Below, piece after piece: positions 14,778 to 22,854 of a stretch of DNA of 52,011 nt (position 1 is the stretch's first letter; every line of letters begins with the position of its first letter). This stretch comes from Stenotrophomonas daejeonensis (GTDB lineage: Bacteria; Pseudomonadota; Gammaproteobacteria; Xanthomonadales; Xanthomonadaceae), in the NCBI RefSeq assembly GCF_001431505.1, contig NZ_LDJP01000074.1, forward strand, positions 1 to 52,011, written 5' to 3'. Both the position numbers and the translations under genes were made by a program. The notes under the pieces are model-generated. The model saw only the letters and a list, made by a program, of their open reading frames with translations, was not told where the DNA came from and did no database searches.

Positions 14778-14832
14778 TTTCCGATAACTATCACTTATCG
14801 GAAGTATATAAATGACCGGAAATTACCGGAAA
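14778..14832. promoter_or_regulatory. Candidate recombination or operator site: 9-7-9 palindrome plus two related direct repeats
   Basis: TTCCGATAA (14779-14787) and TTATCGGAA (14795-14803) form a perfect inverted repeat around a 7-base centre, CTATCAC. Two more related copies on the minus strand, TTTCCGGTCA and TTTCCGGTAA, lie at 14813-14832, spaced 10 bp apart. The block is AT-rich and sits just upstream of the recombinase. One inverted core with two direct repeats beside it resembles attI architecture; 9-7-9 spacing matches a tyrosine-recombinase core. It could instead be an autoregulatory operator. Confidence 0.55.
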
Positions 14833-14885
14833 CGTCGCCTAAATTGCACGCTTTTATGGCTGATTGGATGTCTTCTGGACAGCCT

Positions 14886-17800
14886 TCAACGTCGCCCACG
14901 CTCGCTACGCCGCAACTCCGCCGGAATCGCAATCTCCACCTTGGCCGGCAACGTCATGATCCGCAGTTCGTTGCCATCCCACTCGAGGGGTTCGCCGTTG
15001 ATGGTCGCCGCGCCGGGGGCACCTTCGTAGGGCCACGGCAGCACCAGCCCCCCCGTTGGCGGTTGCAGGCCGGCGGCGATCTGCAGGGTCAGCTGCCGGT
15101 CGCCGCGGGCCAGCGAATACCCAAGCAGGCCGTGGGTGGTGCGCAGGCCGTCCAGGGCGATGCCCTTGCCCGCCAGCCACGCCGTGGGCACGCCGGCGGC
15201 GAGCACGATGCTGGCGTCGACCTCGCGCTCGTAGGCGAACATGTCCAGCGCCGAGCGCACGAAATCCGAGGCCACCCAGGCGTGCGGCAGGTCGCCGAGG
15301 AAGAAGGGTTCGCGCGGGGTGTGCGAGACCACCTCGGCCCATTGGTTCCATGCCGGCGGCGCACGGTCCTTGAAGAAGAACTCGCTGGCCTCCCAGGCGC
15401 GTTCGCGCCAGCCCAGGCGCACGAACGCGGCGACGTTGCGCCATTCGTAGGGCGTGTAATCCTTCCATTCGCGCTTGCCGTCGCGGCGCGCGACGAACTG
15501 CTGCCAATAGCGCTCGAAGGTGTTGTCCAGCGCCGGTTGCGGCAACCTGCCCTGTTCGCCGCCCGGCGCCAGCGCGATGGTGGTGGAGGTGGCGTCGAAA
15601 TCGCCCAGTTCCACCGAGCCCGGCAGGAAGTCGATCCTGTGCGCAGCCATCGCCGAGCGCAGCGAGTCGTCCAGGTCCCGGCGGAATTCGTCGCGCGAGG
15701 CCGCCATTGCGAGGGCTTCCTCTTCCAGCCCCAATGCGGCGGCCAGGTCGGCGGCATCCTTGTAGCCACGCAGCGCCCAGAAATCGTCCCAATACGAATG
15801 CACCGGCTTGGCCGAGTAGCCTTCGTGGCTGATCGATGCCGGCATCATCCCGTAGAAGCCGGGGTTGCGCGCATGGTTCTCTTCGGTGCGCTCGTCCAGG
15901 CGCAGCTTTTCCATGTAGCGCCACGCGCCCTGCACGTGCGGCCACATGCGTTGCAGGAAGGCGTCGTCGCCGGTGTGGCGCCAGTACTCGGCAATGGCGT
16001 GGATCAGTTCGCCGTGGCTGTCGTTTTCCGGCACCGGGTCGCTGCCGCGCGCGTCCACGCAGCACGGCACCATGCCGCTGTCGAACTGGTACGGCGCATA
16101 CCATTCCAGATACTGGCGCACCGCATCCCCGCGGCCCAGCCGCAGCAGCGCCTCGGAAATCATCGCGCCATCGCGTATCCAACTGCGGGCATAGGAACGG
16201 GTGCCCGGTTGCAGGCTCGGGCCGACGCGCGAAATCAGCATGTGCGCCAATGCGGTGCGCAGCGTGTCGGCGAGCGGCTGGCCGGCCTCGGGCAGTTGCA
16301 GCCTGACCCGGTCGAGCTTCTGCCGCCACATCGCCGCCACCTGCTGCTGCGCGGTGTCGGCGTCGAAGCCGGCGGCCGGCGCGGCCCATGCGCCGGTCTG
16401 CGGCAGCACCAGCACCACTTCCCTGCTCTGCCCCGGTTCCAGCTTCCAGTCGTAGACCAGCGCGCCGGACGCCAGCCCGGTGGCGTCACGGACTTCATGC
16501 ATGCCCGGCAGGCGCTTGTCCGCCAGATGGGTGACGGCGAGCTTGCTGTCGAAGGCCGTGGCGAATGCGGTGTCCGGAGGCGTCTGCGCGAACACGCGGG
16601 GCTGGCCGTTGACGCTGACCGTGCCGTTGTCGATCGCCAACCGCTCGATGCGGCTGACGCCGCCAGGCGTATTGAGGAACTGCCGCGGTGGATTGACCTG
16701 CAATGGGCGCACGGCCAGCGCCAGCCGGTAGTCGCGCGTCACCTTGCCGGTGTTGTGCAGGCGGTAGCGGGCGACCAGTTGCGCCTGCTCCGCCCTGCCC
16801 TGCACGAAGCCGGTGACCTGCAGGCCGAAATCGTCGTGTTGCCATTGCACCGTGGGAACCGGCAGGTAGCCATCGAGCAGGCTCTGGCTGGCCTTCGCGT
16901 CGGCCCAGCCCAGCACCTTGCCGTCCAGCACCACGAACGGCTCCACGCTGAACCCGGAACGCACCGACTCCAGCGCGCCGTCCTCGCCCATCAAGGCCTG
17001 TTCGCGGCCGCCATCCAGACCCAGCAGGGTCCAGTACGGCTGCTCGTCGCTGAAGCCGCGCGGCAGCGAGCCGCGTGGCAGGTCGCGCCCCACCGAGTGG
17101 ATGAAGTCATTGGGCGTGGCGGCGAAATCCAGCGGCTTGAGGCTGATGTCGCGGATGCCGTAGCGCCAGTTGGGGCCGTCGACCAGATCGAAGCGCAGGT
17201 AGCGCGCCTCGGTCTCCGGCAGCGCCAGCCAGTCGCGGCCGCCGCCGCCGGCCGTCACGTCGCGGAGTTTGCGCCAGTCGCGGCCGTCGCTGGAGGCCTG
17301 CACCACGTAGCGCGAGGCTTCCAGCCCCGGCGCCCACTGGATCACCGCGCCGCCGAACTCGCGCACCTTGCCGAGGTCGAGGCTGACGGTCTGCTGCTTG
17401 ACCCCGCCGCTGATCCATACCGTGTCCGGCCTGCCGTCGGCGATGCGCTGCTGCAGGGCGGTGGCGGTGTCGGCGATTACGGTGGTGGTCAGCGCCGAGG
17501 TGTCTTCCTTCGGCAAGGGCCGCAACGTGAGCTGGTCGAAGCAGACCGTGCCCCTGCCGCCCACCTTGCTATAGACGATGAATTCCACCGAGGCGCTGCG
17601 GCGCAGGCGCGTGTCCGGGTCGGGGCCCCAGGCTTTCCCGATGTGGCGCTTGCGGTAGCTCACCCGCGTCCAGTTCTTCGGGAAGTCGTAGCCGGTGCGG
17701 TTCACCCACCACACGTTGTCGCCGCTGGCGTCGGCCAGCTTGAACTGCAGGTCGTTGGCCGGCGAATCACCGCGCAGGTTGAACGACACCTGGTAGTTCT

Positions 17801-18056
17801 CCGGCCAGGTCACGTCCAGCGGGCGGCGGATGCCGGCGTAGCCGGAGACCTCGTGGAAGTCGTAATCCAGGCACAGCGCCCGGCCATTGTTGCCGCTCAC
17901 GGGCCGCAGCGAGCCGCTGACCTGCGGTGAGGTGATCAGCTGCCATGCGCCGATGTCGTCGAATTTCGCCAGCACCCTGCTTCCGCCGTCGGCCGCTGGC
18001 GCATTGCCGGCGAGGACGATGATGGGGAGCAGCAAGATGGCGAGGAGGTTCTTCAT
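14886..18056 (-). CDS. Secreted discoidin-domain (alpha/alpha)6-barrel glycoside hydrolase candidate
   Basis: This large exported protein (1056 residues) has a signal peptide, MKNLLAILLLPIIVLAGNAPAA. Next comes an N-terminal beta-sandwich carbohydrate-binding-like domain (about 25-175), then an F5/8 type C (discoidin, CBM32-like) domain (about 195-310; SLDLGKVREFGGAVIQW...YVVQASSDGRDW...ARYLRFDL). A linker beta domain follows, and then a helical six-hairpin catalytic-like region (about 580-960) with SYARSWIRDGAMISEALLR, DSHGELIHAIAEYWRHTGD and WNQWAEVVSHTPREPFFLGDLPHAW. The RxWxRDG and late glutamate motifs fit six-hairpin glycosidases (GH15/63/78-like). I cannot assign a CAZy family. It is the last gene of the sugar operon, separated from the permease gene by a REP. 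ATG 18056 is chosen because it alone places the signal peptide at the N-terminus. Confidence 0.7.
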   Translation of the reverse strand: MKNLLAILLLPIIVLAGNAPAADGGSRVLAKFDDIGAWQLITSPQVSGSLRPVSGNNGRALCLDYDFHEVSGYAGIRRPLDVTWPENYQVSFNLRGDSPANDLQFKLADASGDNVWWVNRTGYDFPKNWTRVSYRKRHIGKAWGPDPDTRLRRSASVEFIVYSKVGGRGTVCFDQLTLRPLPKEDTSALTTTVIADTATALQQRIADGRPDTVWISGGVKQQTVSLDLGKVREFGGAVIQWAPGLEASRYVVQASSDGRDWRKLRDVTAGGGGRDWLALPETEARYLRFDLVDGPNWRYGIRDISLKPLDFAATPNDFIHSVGRDLPRGSLPRGFSDEQPYWTLLGLDGGREQALMGEDGALESVRSGFSVEPFVVLDGKVLGWADAKASQSLLDGYLPVPTVQWQHDDFGLQVTGFVQGRAEQAQLVARYRLHNTGKVTRDYRLALAVRPLQVNPPRQFLNTPGGVSRIERLAIDNGTVSVNGQPRVFAQTPPDTAFATAFDSKLAVTHLADKRLPGMHEVRDATGLASGALVYDWKLEPGQSREVVLVLPQTGAWAAPAAGFDADTAQQQVAAMWRQKLDRVRLQLPEAGQPLADTLRTALAHMLISRVGPSLQPGTRSYARSWIRDGAMISEALLRLGRGDAVRQYLEWYAPYQFDSGMVPCCVDARGSDPVPENDSHGELIHAIAEYWRHTGDDAFLQRMWPHVQGAWRYMEKLRLDERTEENHARNPGFYGMMPASISHEGYSAKPVHSYWDDFWALRGYKDAADLAAALGLEEEALAMAASRDEFRRDLDDSLRSAMAAHRIDFLPGSVELGDFDATSTTIALAPGGEQGRLPQPALDNTFERYWQQFVARRDGKREWKDYTPYEWRNVAAFVRLGWRERAWEASEFFFKDRAPPAWNQWAEVVSHTPREPFFLGDLPHAWVASDFVRSALDMFAYEREVDASIVLAAGVPTAWLAGKGIALDGLRTTHGLLGYSLARGDRQLTLQIAAGLQPPTGGLVLPWPYEGAPGAATINGEPLEWDGNELRIMTLPAKVEIAIPAELRRSERGRR

Positions 18057-18091
18057 CGCGGGGAGTCTTGATACGGCGTCGCAGGATTCTA

Positions 18092-18162
18092 GTAGGAGCG
18101 CACCTCGGTGCGCGATGGGATTCGCCGGGAAAGTTTCATCGCGCACCAAGGTGCGCTCCTAC
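18092..18162. repeat. GTAG REP inverted pair inside the sugar operon
   Basis: Two 26-bp arms (18092-18117 starting GTAGGAGCGCACC, and 18137-18162) are inverted with one mismatch. On the minus strand the GTAG at 18162-18159 contains the TAG stop codon of the MalG-type permease. The structure lies between the permease and hydrolase genes of one operon. Confidence 0.88.
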
Positions 18163-18995
18163 CCTTTCACGCTGCCCAGCAGCAGGCCCTGGATGTAGTA
18201 GCGCTGCAGCAGCAGGAACAGCAGCAGCACCGGCAGCACGGTGATGACCGCGCCGGCCATCATCATCTCCACGTCCATGATGTGCTCGCGCGCGAGCGAG
18301 GCCAGCGCTACCGGCAAGGTGTAATGCTGCTGGTCGGTCAGCACGATCAGCGGCCACATGAAGTCGTTCCATGCGCCCATGAAGGTGAAGATCGCCAGCG
18401 TCACCAGCACCGGCTTGAGCATCGGCAGCACGATCCGGAAGAAGATGCGCGCCTCGCTGGCGCCGTCGATGCGCGCGGCCTCCAGCAGCTCGTCGGGGAT
18501 CGAGCGCGCGTACTGCCGCACCAGAAAGATGCCGAACACGCTGGCCAGCGCCGGCACCACCACCCCGCCCCAGGTGTTGACCAGCCCCAGCTGCTTCATC
18601 AGCAGGAACAGTGGCAGCATCGCCACCTGCGCAGGGATCACCAGCGCCGCCAGCAGCAGCTGGAACACCCGCTCGCGGCCGGCGAAGCGCAGCTTGGCGA
18701 AGGCATAGCCGGCCAGCGTGTTGAGCAGCAGCGAGCCCAAGGTGATGCCCAGCGACATGCCCAGGCTGTTGAGGAAGTTGCCGGCCATGCCGGTACGCGC
18801 GAACAGCTCGCGGTAGTTGTCGGCGGTGATGCGCGAGGGCAGCAGCGGCGGCGGGAACTGCGACGCCTGCCCGCCGGGCATGAACGATACCGACAGCATC
18901 CACGCCAGCGGCGCCAGGCTGACGACGGCCAATACCAGCAACGCGCCGTTGACCCACCAGCCGTATCCGCGCGATTGGCCGATTTCGCGACTCAT
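18159..18995 (-). CDS. ABC sugar transporter permease, MalG type
   Basis: This 278-residue inner-membrane protein has six predicted membrane spans and the binding-protein-dependent permease EAA loop, EAARIDGASEARIFFRIVLPMLKP, which docks the ATPase. It ends LLLFLLLQRYYIQGLLLGSVKG, a classic MalG-type C-terminus. It belongs to the CUT1 oligosaccharide importers and forms the channel with the adjacent MalF-type subunit. ATG 18995 overlaps that gene's stop by four bases. No ATPase is encoded in the operon, so an ATPase encoded elsewhere must be used. The TAG stop lies in the first four bases of a REP. The substrate is inferred only from the neighbouring hydrolases. Confidence 0.92.
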   Translation of the reverse strand: MSREIGQSRGYGWWVNGALLVLAVVSLAPLAWMLSVSFMPGGQASQFPPPLLPSRITADNYRELFARTGMAGNFLNSLGMSLGITLGSLLLNTLAGYAFAKLRFAGRERVFQLLLAALVIPAQVAMLPLFLLMKQLGLVNTWGGVVVPALASVFGIFLVRQYARSIPDELLEAARIDGASEARIFFRIVLPMLKPVLVTLAIFTFMGAWNDFMWPLIVLTDQQHYTLPVALASLAREHIMDVEMMMAGAVITVLPVLLLFLLLQRYYIQGLLLGSVKG

Positions 18996-19873
18996 ACCAG
19001 CTCCTTGCGCCGGCCAAAGCGCAGCATCAGCGTGGTCACGCCGAGGATGATCAGGAACAGCAGGAACGCCACCGCCGAGGCGCGGCCCAGGTTCCACCAC
19101 TTGAAGCCTTCCTCGAACATGAAATACAGCACGCTCACCGTGCTCTGCAGCGGGTCGCCGCGGGTCATCACGTAGGGTTCGGCGAACAGCTGGAAGTAGC
19201 CCGAGACGGTAATGACCCCGACCACCAGCAGCACCGGCCCGAGCATCGGCAGGGTGATGTGCAGGAACTGCTTCCAGCGCGAGGCGCCGTCGATGCGCGC
19301 GGCCTCGTACAGGTCCTTCGGGATCGCCTGCAGGCCGGCCAGGAAGATCACCATGTTGTAGCCGAAGTTCTTCCACACGGCGAACAGGATGATGGTCGGC
19401 ATCGCCCAGTGCGGGTCGCCCAGCCAGTCCACCGGGTCGATGCCCGCCTGCCCCAGCGTCCAGTTCACCAGCCCGTAGCGGGTGTGGAACAGGTAGCGCC
19501 AGATCACCGCCACCGCCACCAGCGTGGTCACCACCGGCGCGAACAGCGCGGTGCGGAACAACGCCTTGCAGCGCGTCACAGGTGCGTTGAGCAGCATCGC
19601 CGCGCCGAGCGACACGGCGATCGACAGGGGCACGCCGATCGCCACGAAGTACGCGGTATTGCCCAGCGACTTCCAGAATATCGGCGTGCGCAGCAGGTCC
19701 AGGTAGTTGTCCAGGCCGATGAAGCGCAGGTTGTGCGGGTCGGCCAGCGCGTACAGGTCGAAGTCGGTCAGGCTCAGCGCCAGCGCCGACAGCACCGGCA
19801 GGCCGAAGAACACGCCGATGACGATCAGCGCGGGGGCGGCGAATACCCAGCCGGCGAGCCTGCCGCGCTTCAT
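18992..19873 (-). CDS. ABC sugar transporter permease, MalF type
   Basis: This 293-residue permease is the partner of the MalG-type subunit. It has six predicted membrane helices, starting AGWVFAAPALIVIGVFFGLPVLSALALSL, and the EAA loop EAARIDGASRWKQFLHITLPML. It lacks the large periplasmic insertion of E. coli MalF, as is usual for CUT1 permeases of the UgpA/LacF kind. It is translationally coupled on both sides: its ATG overlaps the binding-protein stop, and its stop overlaps the next ATG, each by four bases. Confidence 0.93.
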   Translation of the reverse strand: MKRGRLAGWVFAAPALIVIGVFFGLPVLSALALSLTDFDLYALADPHNLRFIGLDNYLDLLRTPIFWKSLGNTAYFVAIGVPLSIAVSLGAAMLLNAPVTRCKALFRTALFAPVVTTLVAVAVIWRYLFHTRYGLVNWTLGQAGIDPVDWLGDPHWAMPTIILFAVWKNFGYNMVIFLAGLQAIPKDLYEAARIDGASRWKQFLHITLPMLGPVLLVVGVITVSGYFQLFAEPYVMTRGDPLQSTVSVLYFMFEEGFKWWNLGRASAVAFLLFLIILGVTTLMLRFGRRKELV

Positions 19874-21144
19874 CGTGGCGTCTCCTGCGCTTGCTGATCG
19901 ACGATCCAGCGCCGCTTGGCGAGGATCGCGTCCACGCGGTCATCCAGTTGCGTGACCGCGGCGTCCTGCGCCAGCCCGCCGCGCACCACCTGTTCGGTGA
20001 CGATGCGCATCTCCTGCGCGATGCGCTCCCATTCCAGCACCTTGGGCGTGGGCTTGACCCGCTCCAGCTGGTCGCGGAACGCCGCGGCCAGCGGGTCGTC
20101 GGCCAGTTGCGGCGAATGCCAGGCGCTGCGGCGCGGTGGCAGGTCGCCGATGATGGCGTGCAGGCGTTGCTGCATCGCCGGCCGCGACAGGAATTCAATC
20201 AGCTGCCATGCCGCTTCCTTGTGCCGCGAGGAGCGGAACACCACCAGGCTGGTGCCACCGGCGATGCCGGCGCCGGGGCCATCGGGCCCGGGCAGCGGCG
20301 CGGTGCCCCACTCGCCCTGCAGCGACGGCGGCTGGCGCTTGTTGAACTCGCGGATGTTCCACGGCCCGGACAGGTAGAACGCGGTGAAGCCGCGGAAGAA
20401 CTCGTCCCAGACGTTGGAGATCTGCGTCTCGGACATCTTCGGCGCCCAGCCCTGCTGGTACATGTTGGCGTAAAAGCCCAACGCGCGGCGGAAGCCTGGG
20501 CTGCGAAAGTTGCCGCGCGTGTCATCGTCGCGCAACAGCGGGTCGTCCTGCTGCAGCGCCAGCGACAGCTGCGGCTCGAACTCGTTGAGCGGCATCAGCA
20601 CCGGGTAGCGGTCCGCCCCCATGCGCTGCTTAAGCGCGGCGTTCATCCGTTCCCACTCGGCCCAGTCGCGCGGCGGGTGGTCGTAGCCGGCCTCGCGCAG
20701 CAGGTCCTTGCGGTAGAACAGCAGCCGCGTGTCCACGTACCACGGTATGCCGACCAGCTGCTCGTCGATGACGTTGGTGTTCCAGATGCCGGGAAAATAA
20801 TCCTGCGGCGCGACTTCATCGGAAGCATCCACCCAGGGCTGCAATGGCGTCAGCGCCTGCAGCGTGGCGAATTCGGGCACCCAGGTGTTGCCGAGCTGGC
20901 ACAGGTCCGGCAGGCCGTCGGCGGCATAGGCGGTCAACAGCTTCTCGTGCGCGGCGGTCCACGGGATGTTCTGCACCTCCACGCGGATGCCGGGATGCTC
21001 GGCCTCGAACTCGCGCACCAGTTCGCCGACCACCTCGGCCTCGCGCCCCATCGCCCAGAAGCGCAGCGTGGTGCCCTGCTGCGGCCGCGCGCAGGCGGCC
21101 AGCAGGATAAGGCACAGCAACGTGGCCAGGCGCAGCATCGTCAT
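19870..21144 (-). CDS. ABC sugar transporter solute-binding lipoprotein
   Basis: This is a family 1 extracellular solute-binding protein (424 residues). It has a lipoprotein signal peptide with lipobox LAAC (Cys18), so it should be anchored in the periplasm. The first lobe shows TLRFWAMGREAEVVGELVREFEAEHPGIRVEVQNIPW, typical of sugar CUT1 receptors. SGPWNIREFNKRQP and GGTSLVVFRSSRHKEAAWQLIEFL match the conserved ligand-site and hinge region. It would deliver oligosaccharides to the two downstream permeases. Three bases separate it from the hydrolase gene upstream. Confidence 0.92.
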   Translation of the reverse strand: MTMLRLATLLCLILLAACARPQQGTTLRFWAMGREAEVVGELVREFEAEHPGIRVEVQNIPWTAAHEKLLTAYAADGLPDLCQLGNTWVPEFATLQALTPLQPWVDASDEVAPQDYFPGIWNTNVIDEQLVGIPWYVDTRLLFYRKDLLREAGYDHPPRDWAEWERMNAALKQRMGADRYPVLMPLNEFEPQLSLALQQDDPLLRDDDTRGNFRSPGFRRALGFYANMYQQGWAPKMSETQISNVWDEFFRGFTAFYLSGPWNIREFNKRQPPSLQGEWGTAPLPGPDGPGAGIAGGTSLVVFRSSRHKEAAWQLIEFLSRPAMQQRLHAIIGDLPPRRSAWHSPQLADDPLAAAFRDQLERVKPTPKVLEWERIAQEMRIVTEQVVRGGLAQDAAVTQLDDRVDAILAKRRWIVDQQAQETPR

Positions 21145-21147
21145 TCC

Positions 21148-22764
21148 CTATTGCTGCGGCCGTGGCGTGGCCGCTTTCTGCTCCTGCGCGGCGGCCGCGC
21201 GCGACTCGGCGATGCCCACCGCGCGCGCCGAGGCGGCCTTTTCGTCCTTCTGCAACGGCTGCCAGTCCTCGCCTTCCGGCAGCAGCCAGCCGCCGCTGAA
21301 GCCGGCCCGCTCCATGCCCTTGCGGATGTACGGGTTCTTCTTCATCACGTTCCAGACGAATTCGTCGCGGTAGTTGGCGATGCCGGCCAGGATCGGCCCC
21401 TGGTCGATGGCGATGTAGTCGCTGGCCACCCAGCCGCGGTTCGGGATCAGCCGCCCGGTCTTGAGCGGGATGTCGTAGTTGAAGCTGGGGTTGAACGAAT
21501 CGAGGAAGCCGTAGCTGGAATACAGGTAGTCGCCGTAGCGCTTGTGCATTTCCTGCGTGGCCGGGATCACCACTTCCGGCGCGAACGGCAGCGAGGAAAT
21601 CGCCGCCGAGGGTACGATGGTGCCGTCGTCGAAGTTCTCGCGCAGGCCGGCGCCGCGCGCCGAGTAATGGCGGAACTGGCGCTGCTCGCCCTTGTACTCC
21701 TGGGTGGTGTTCTGCGGGCCATCGCCGGCGGTCAGGCCCCACACGTTCTCGCCGTAGTCCTTCCACTGCATCGGGTTGGCGATGGCGTACTCGCGCTGGG
21801 CCAGGGTGGCGCGGCGGCTGTTGAGGAAGTAGTCGATGCCGCGTTCGCGCATGTAGGCGTCCTGCAGGTCGCGGAAATCGATCCACACGTGGCTGTACTG
21901 GTGCCCGAACAGCGGCCCGAAGGAAAGGTATTCCTGGCCCTGGAACACGCCCCAGTCGTTGTCGTAGGTACGCGTCCACACCGTCCACGCATCCGGCCCG
22001 ACCGGGTGCGTCGGCGAGCCCAGCGCCAGCACGTAGAGCATCATCGCCTCGTTGTAGCCCATCCAGTCGTGCTGGATGAAGCCGCTCTCGGGGAACCAGC
22101 CCATCGACACCAGCGGCTTGTTGCGCTGCAGCCACTGCCAGTCCACGCGCCTGTAGAGCGTGTCGGCGACCTGCCGGATCTCCTTTTCGCGCGGGTCGTT
22201 GCCGTCGTAGTACGACTGCGCGAACAGCACGCCCATCATCAGCAGCGCGGTGTCCACGCTGGAAAGCTCCACCCAGCTGTCGTAGCGGCGGCCATCGCGC
22301 ATGTCCAGGAAGTGGTAGTAGAAGCCCTTGTAGCCGGCCTTGCCGGTGGATTGCGGGCCGGTGGGCACGTCGCGGAAGAAGCGCAGCGTGGCCAGGGTGC
22401 GGTCCACCGCCTGGGTGCGGCTGACCCAGCCGTTCTCGATGCCGATCGGATAGGCGGTCAGCGCGAAGCCCACCGAGGCGATGGACGCGAACGGCCGCGA
22501 CGGGTAGCGGTCCGGGGTCAGCCCGTTCTGCTCGTTGGTGGTGTCCCAGAAGAACTGGAAGGTGCGCCGCTCGATGTCGTCGAACAGCGGCGGCAGCTCC
22601 GGCTTCATCGGCCGCGGCGGCAGGTCGGCCTCGATCAGGATCACCTGTGGCGGCACCTTGGGAGTGGCCGGCTCGGGCGGTGGCTTGCCGCACCCGCCGA
22701 GCAGGCCCAGCGCGAGGCCGGCGGCGGTACTCGACAGCAGTTGGGTGGTGCGCGGGTTGCTCAA
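21148..22764 (-). CDS. Periplasmic glycoside hydrolase lipoprotein, PF10091 (glycoamylase-like, GH144-related)
   Basis: This 538-residue lipoprotein (lipobox LGGC, Cys25) has a proline-rich linker and then an (alpha/alpha)6-barrel domain starting DDIERRTFQFFWDTTNEQNGL (about residues 63-83). It also shows GYKGFYYHFLDMRDGRRYDSWVELSSVDTALLMMG, WTRTYDNDWGVFQGQEYLSFGPLFGHQYSHVWIDFRD and WGLTAGDGP. These are hallmarks of the PF10091 family. Characterised members of this family in GH144 are endo-beta-1,2-glucanases, but relatives have other specificities, so the substrate is inference. The start is probably TTG 22764 with GGAAAG upstream; no in-frame ATG exists before the lipobox. Its position beside a binding protein suggests it trims a glucan into importable oligomers. 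Confidence 0.8.
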   Translation of the reverse strand: MSNPRTTQLLSSTAAGLALGLLGGCGKPPPEPATPKVPPQVILIEADLPPRPMKPELPPLFDDIERRTFQFFWDTTNEQNGLTPDRYPSRPFASIASVGFALTAYPIGIENGWVSRTQAVDRTLATLRFFRDVPTGPQSTGKAGYKGFYYHFLDMRDGRRYDSWVELSSVDTALLMMGVLFAQSYYDGNDPREKEIRQVADTLYRRVDWQWLQRNKPLVSMGWFPESGFIQHDWMGYNEAMMLYVLALGSPTHPVGPDAWTVWTRTYDNDWGVFQGQEYLSFGPLFGHQYSHVWIDFRDLQDAYMRERGIDYFLNSRRATLAQREYAIANPMQWKDYGENVWGLTAGDGPQNTTQEYKGEQRQFRHYSARGAGLRENFDDGTIVPSAAISSLPFAPEVVIPATQEMHKRYGDYLYSSYGFLDSFNPSFNYDIPLKTGRLIPNRGWVASDYIAIDQGPILAGIANYRDEFVWNVMKKNPYIRKGMERAGFSGGWLLPEGEDWQPLQKDEKAASARAVGIAESRAAAAQEQKAATPRPQQ

Positions 22765-22854
22765 GACGCTTTCCGTTGGGTGGAGCCGTTGGGTGACGCG
22801 GATGCCGGCAGACGGGCGCCCCGGCCGCCGCCAAGGGCGGCCGGGCGCCGGGCC

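Noticed and set aside
14779-14803. Palindrome considered as a chromosomal dif site
   Set aside because: It has 9-bp arms and a 7-base centre, and lacks the XerC/XerD arm sequences typical of proteobacterial dif sites. It is better tied to the adjacent recombinase.
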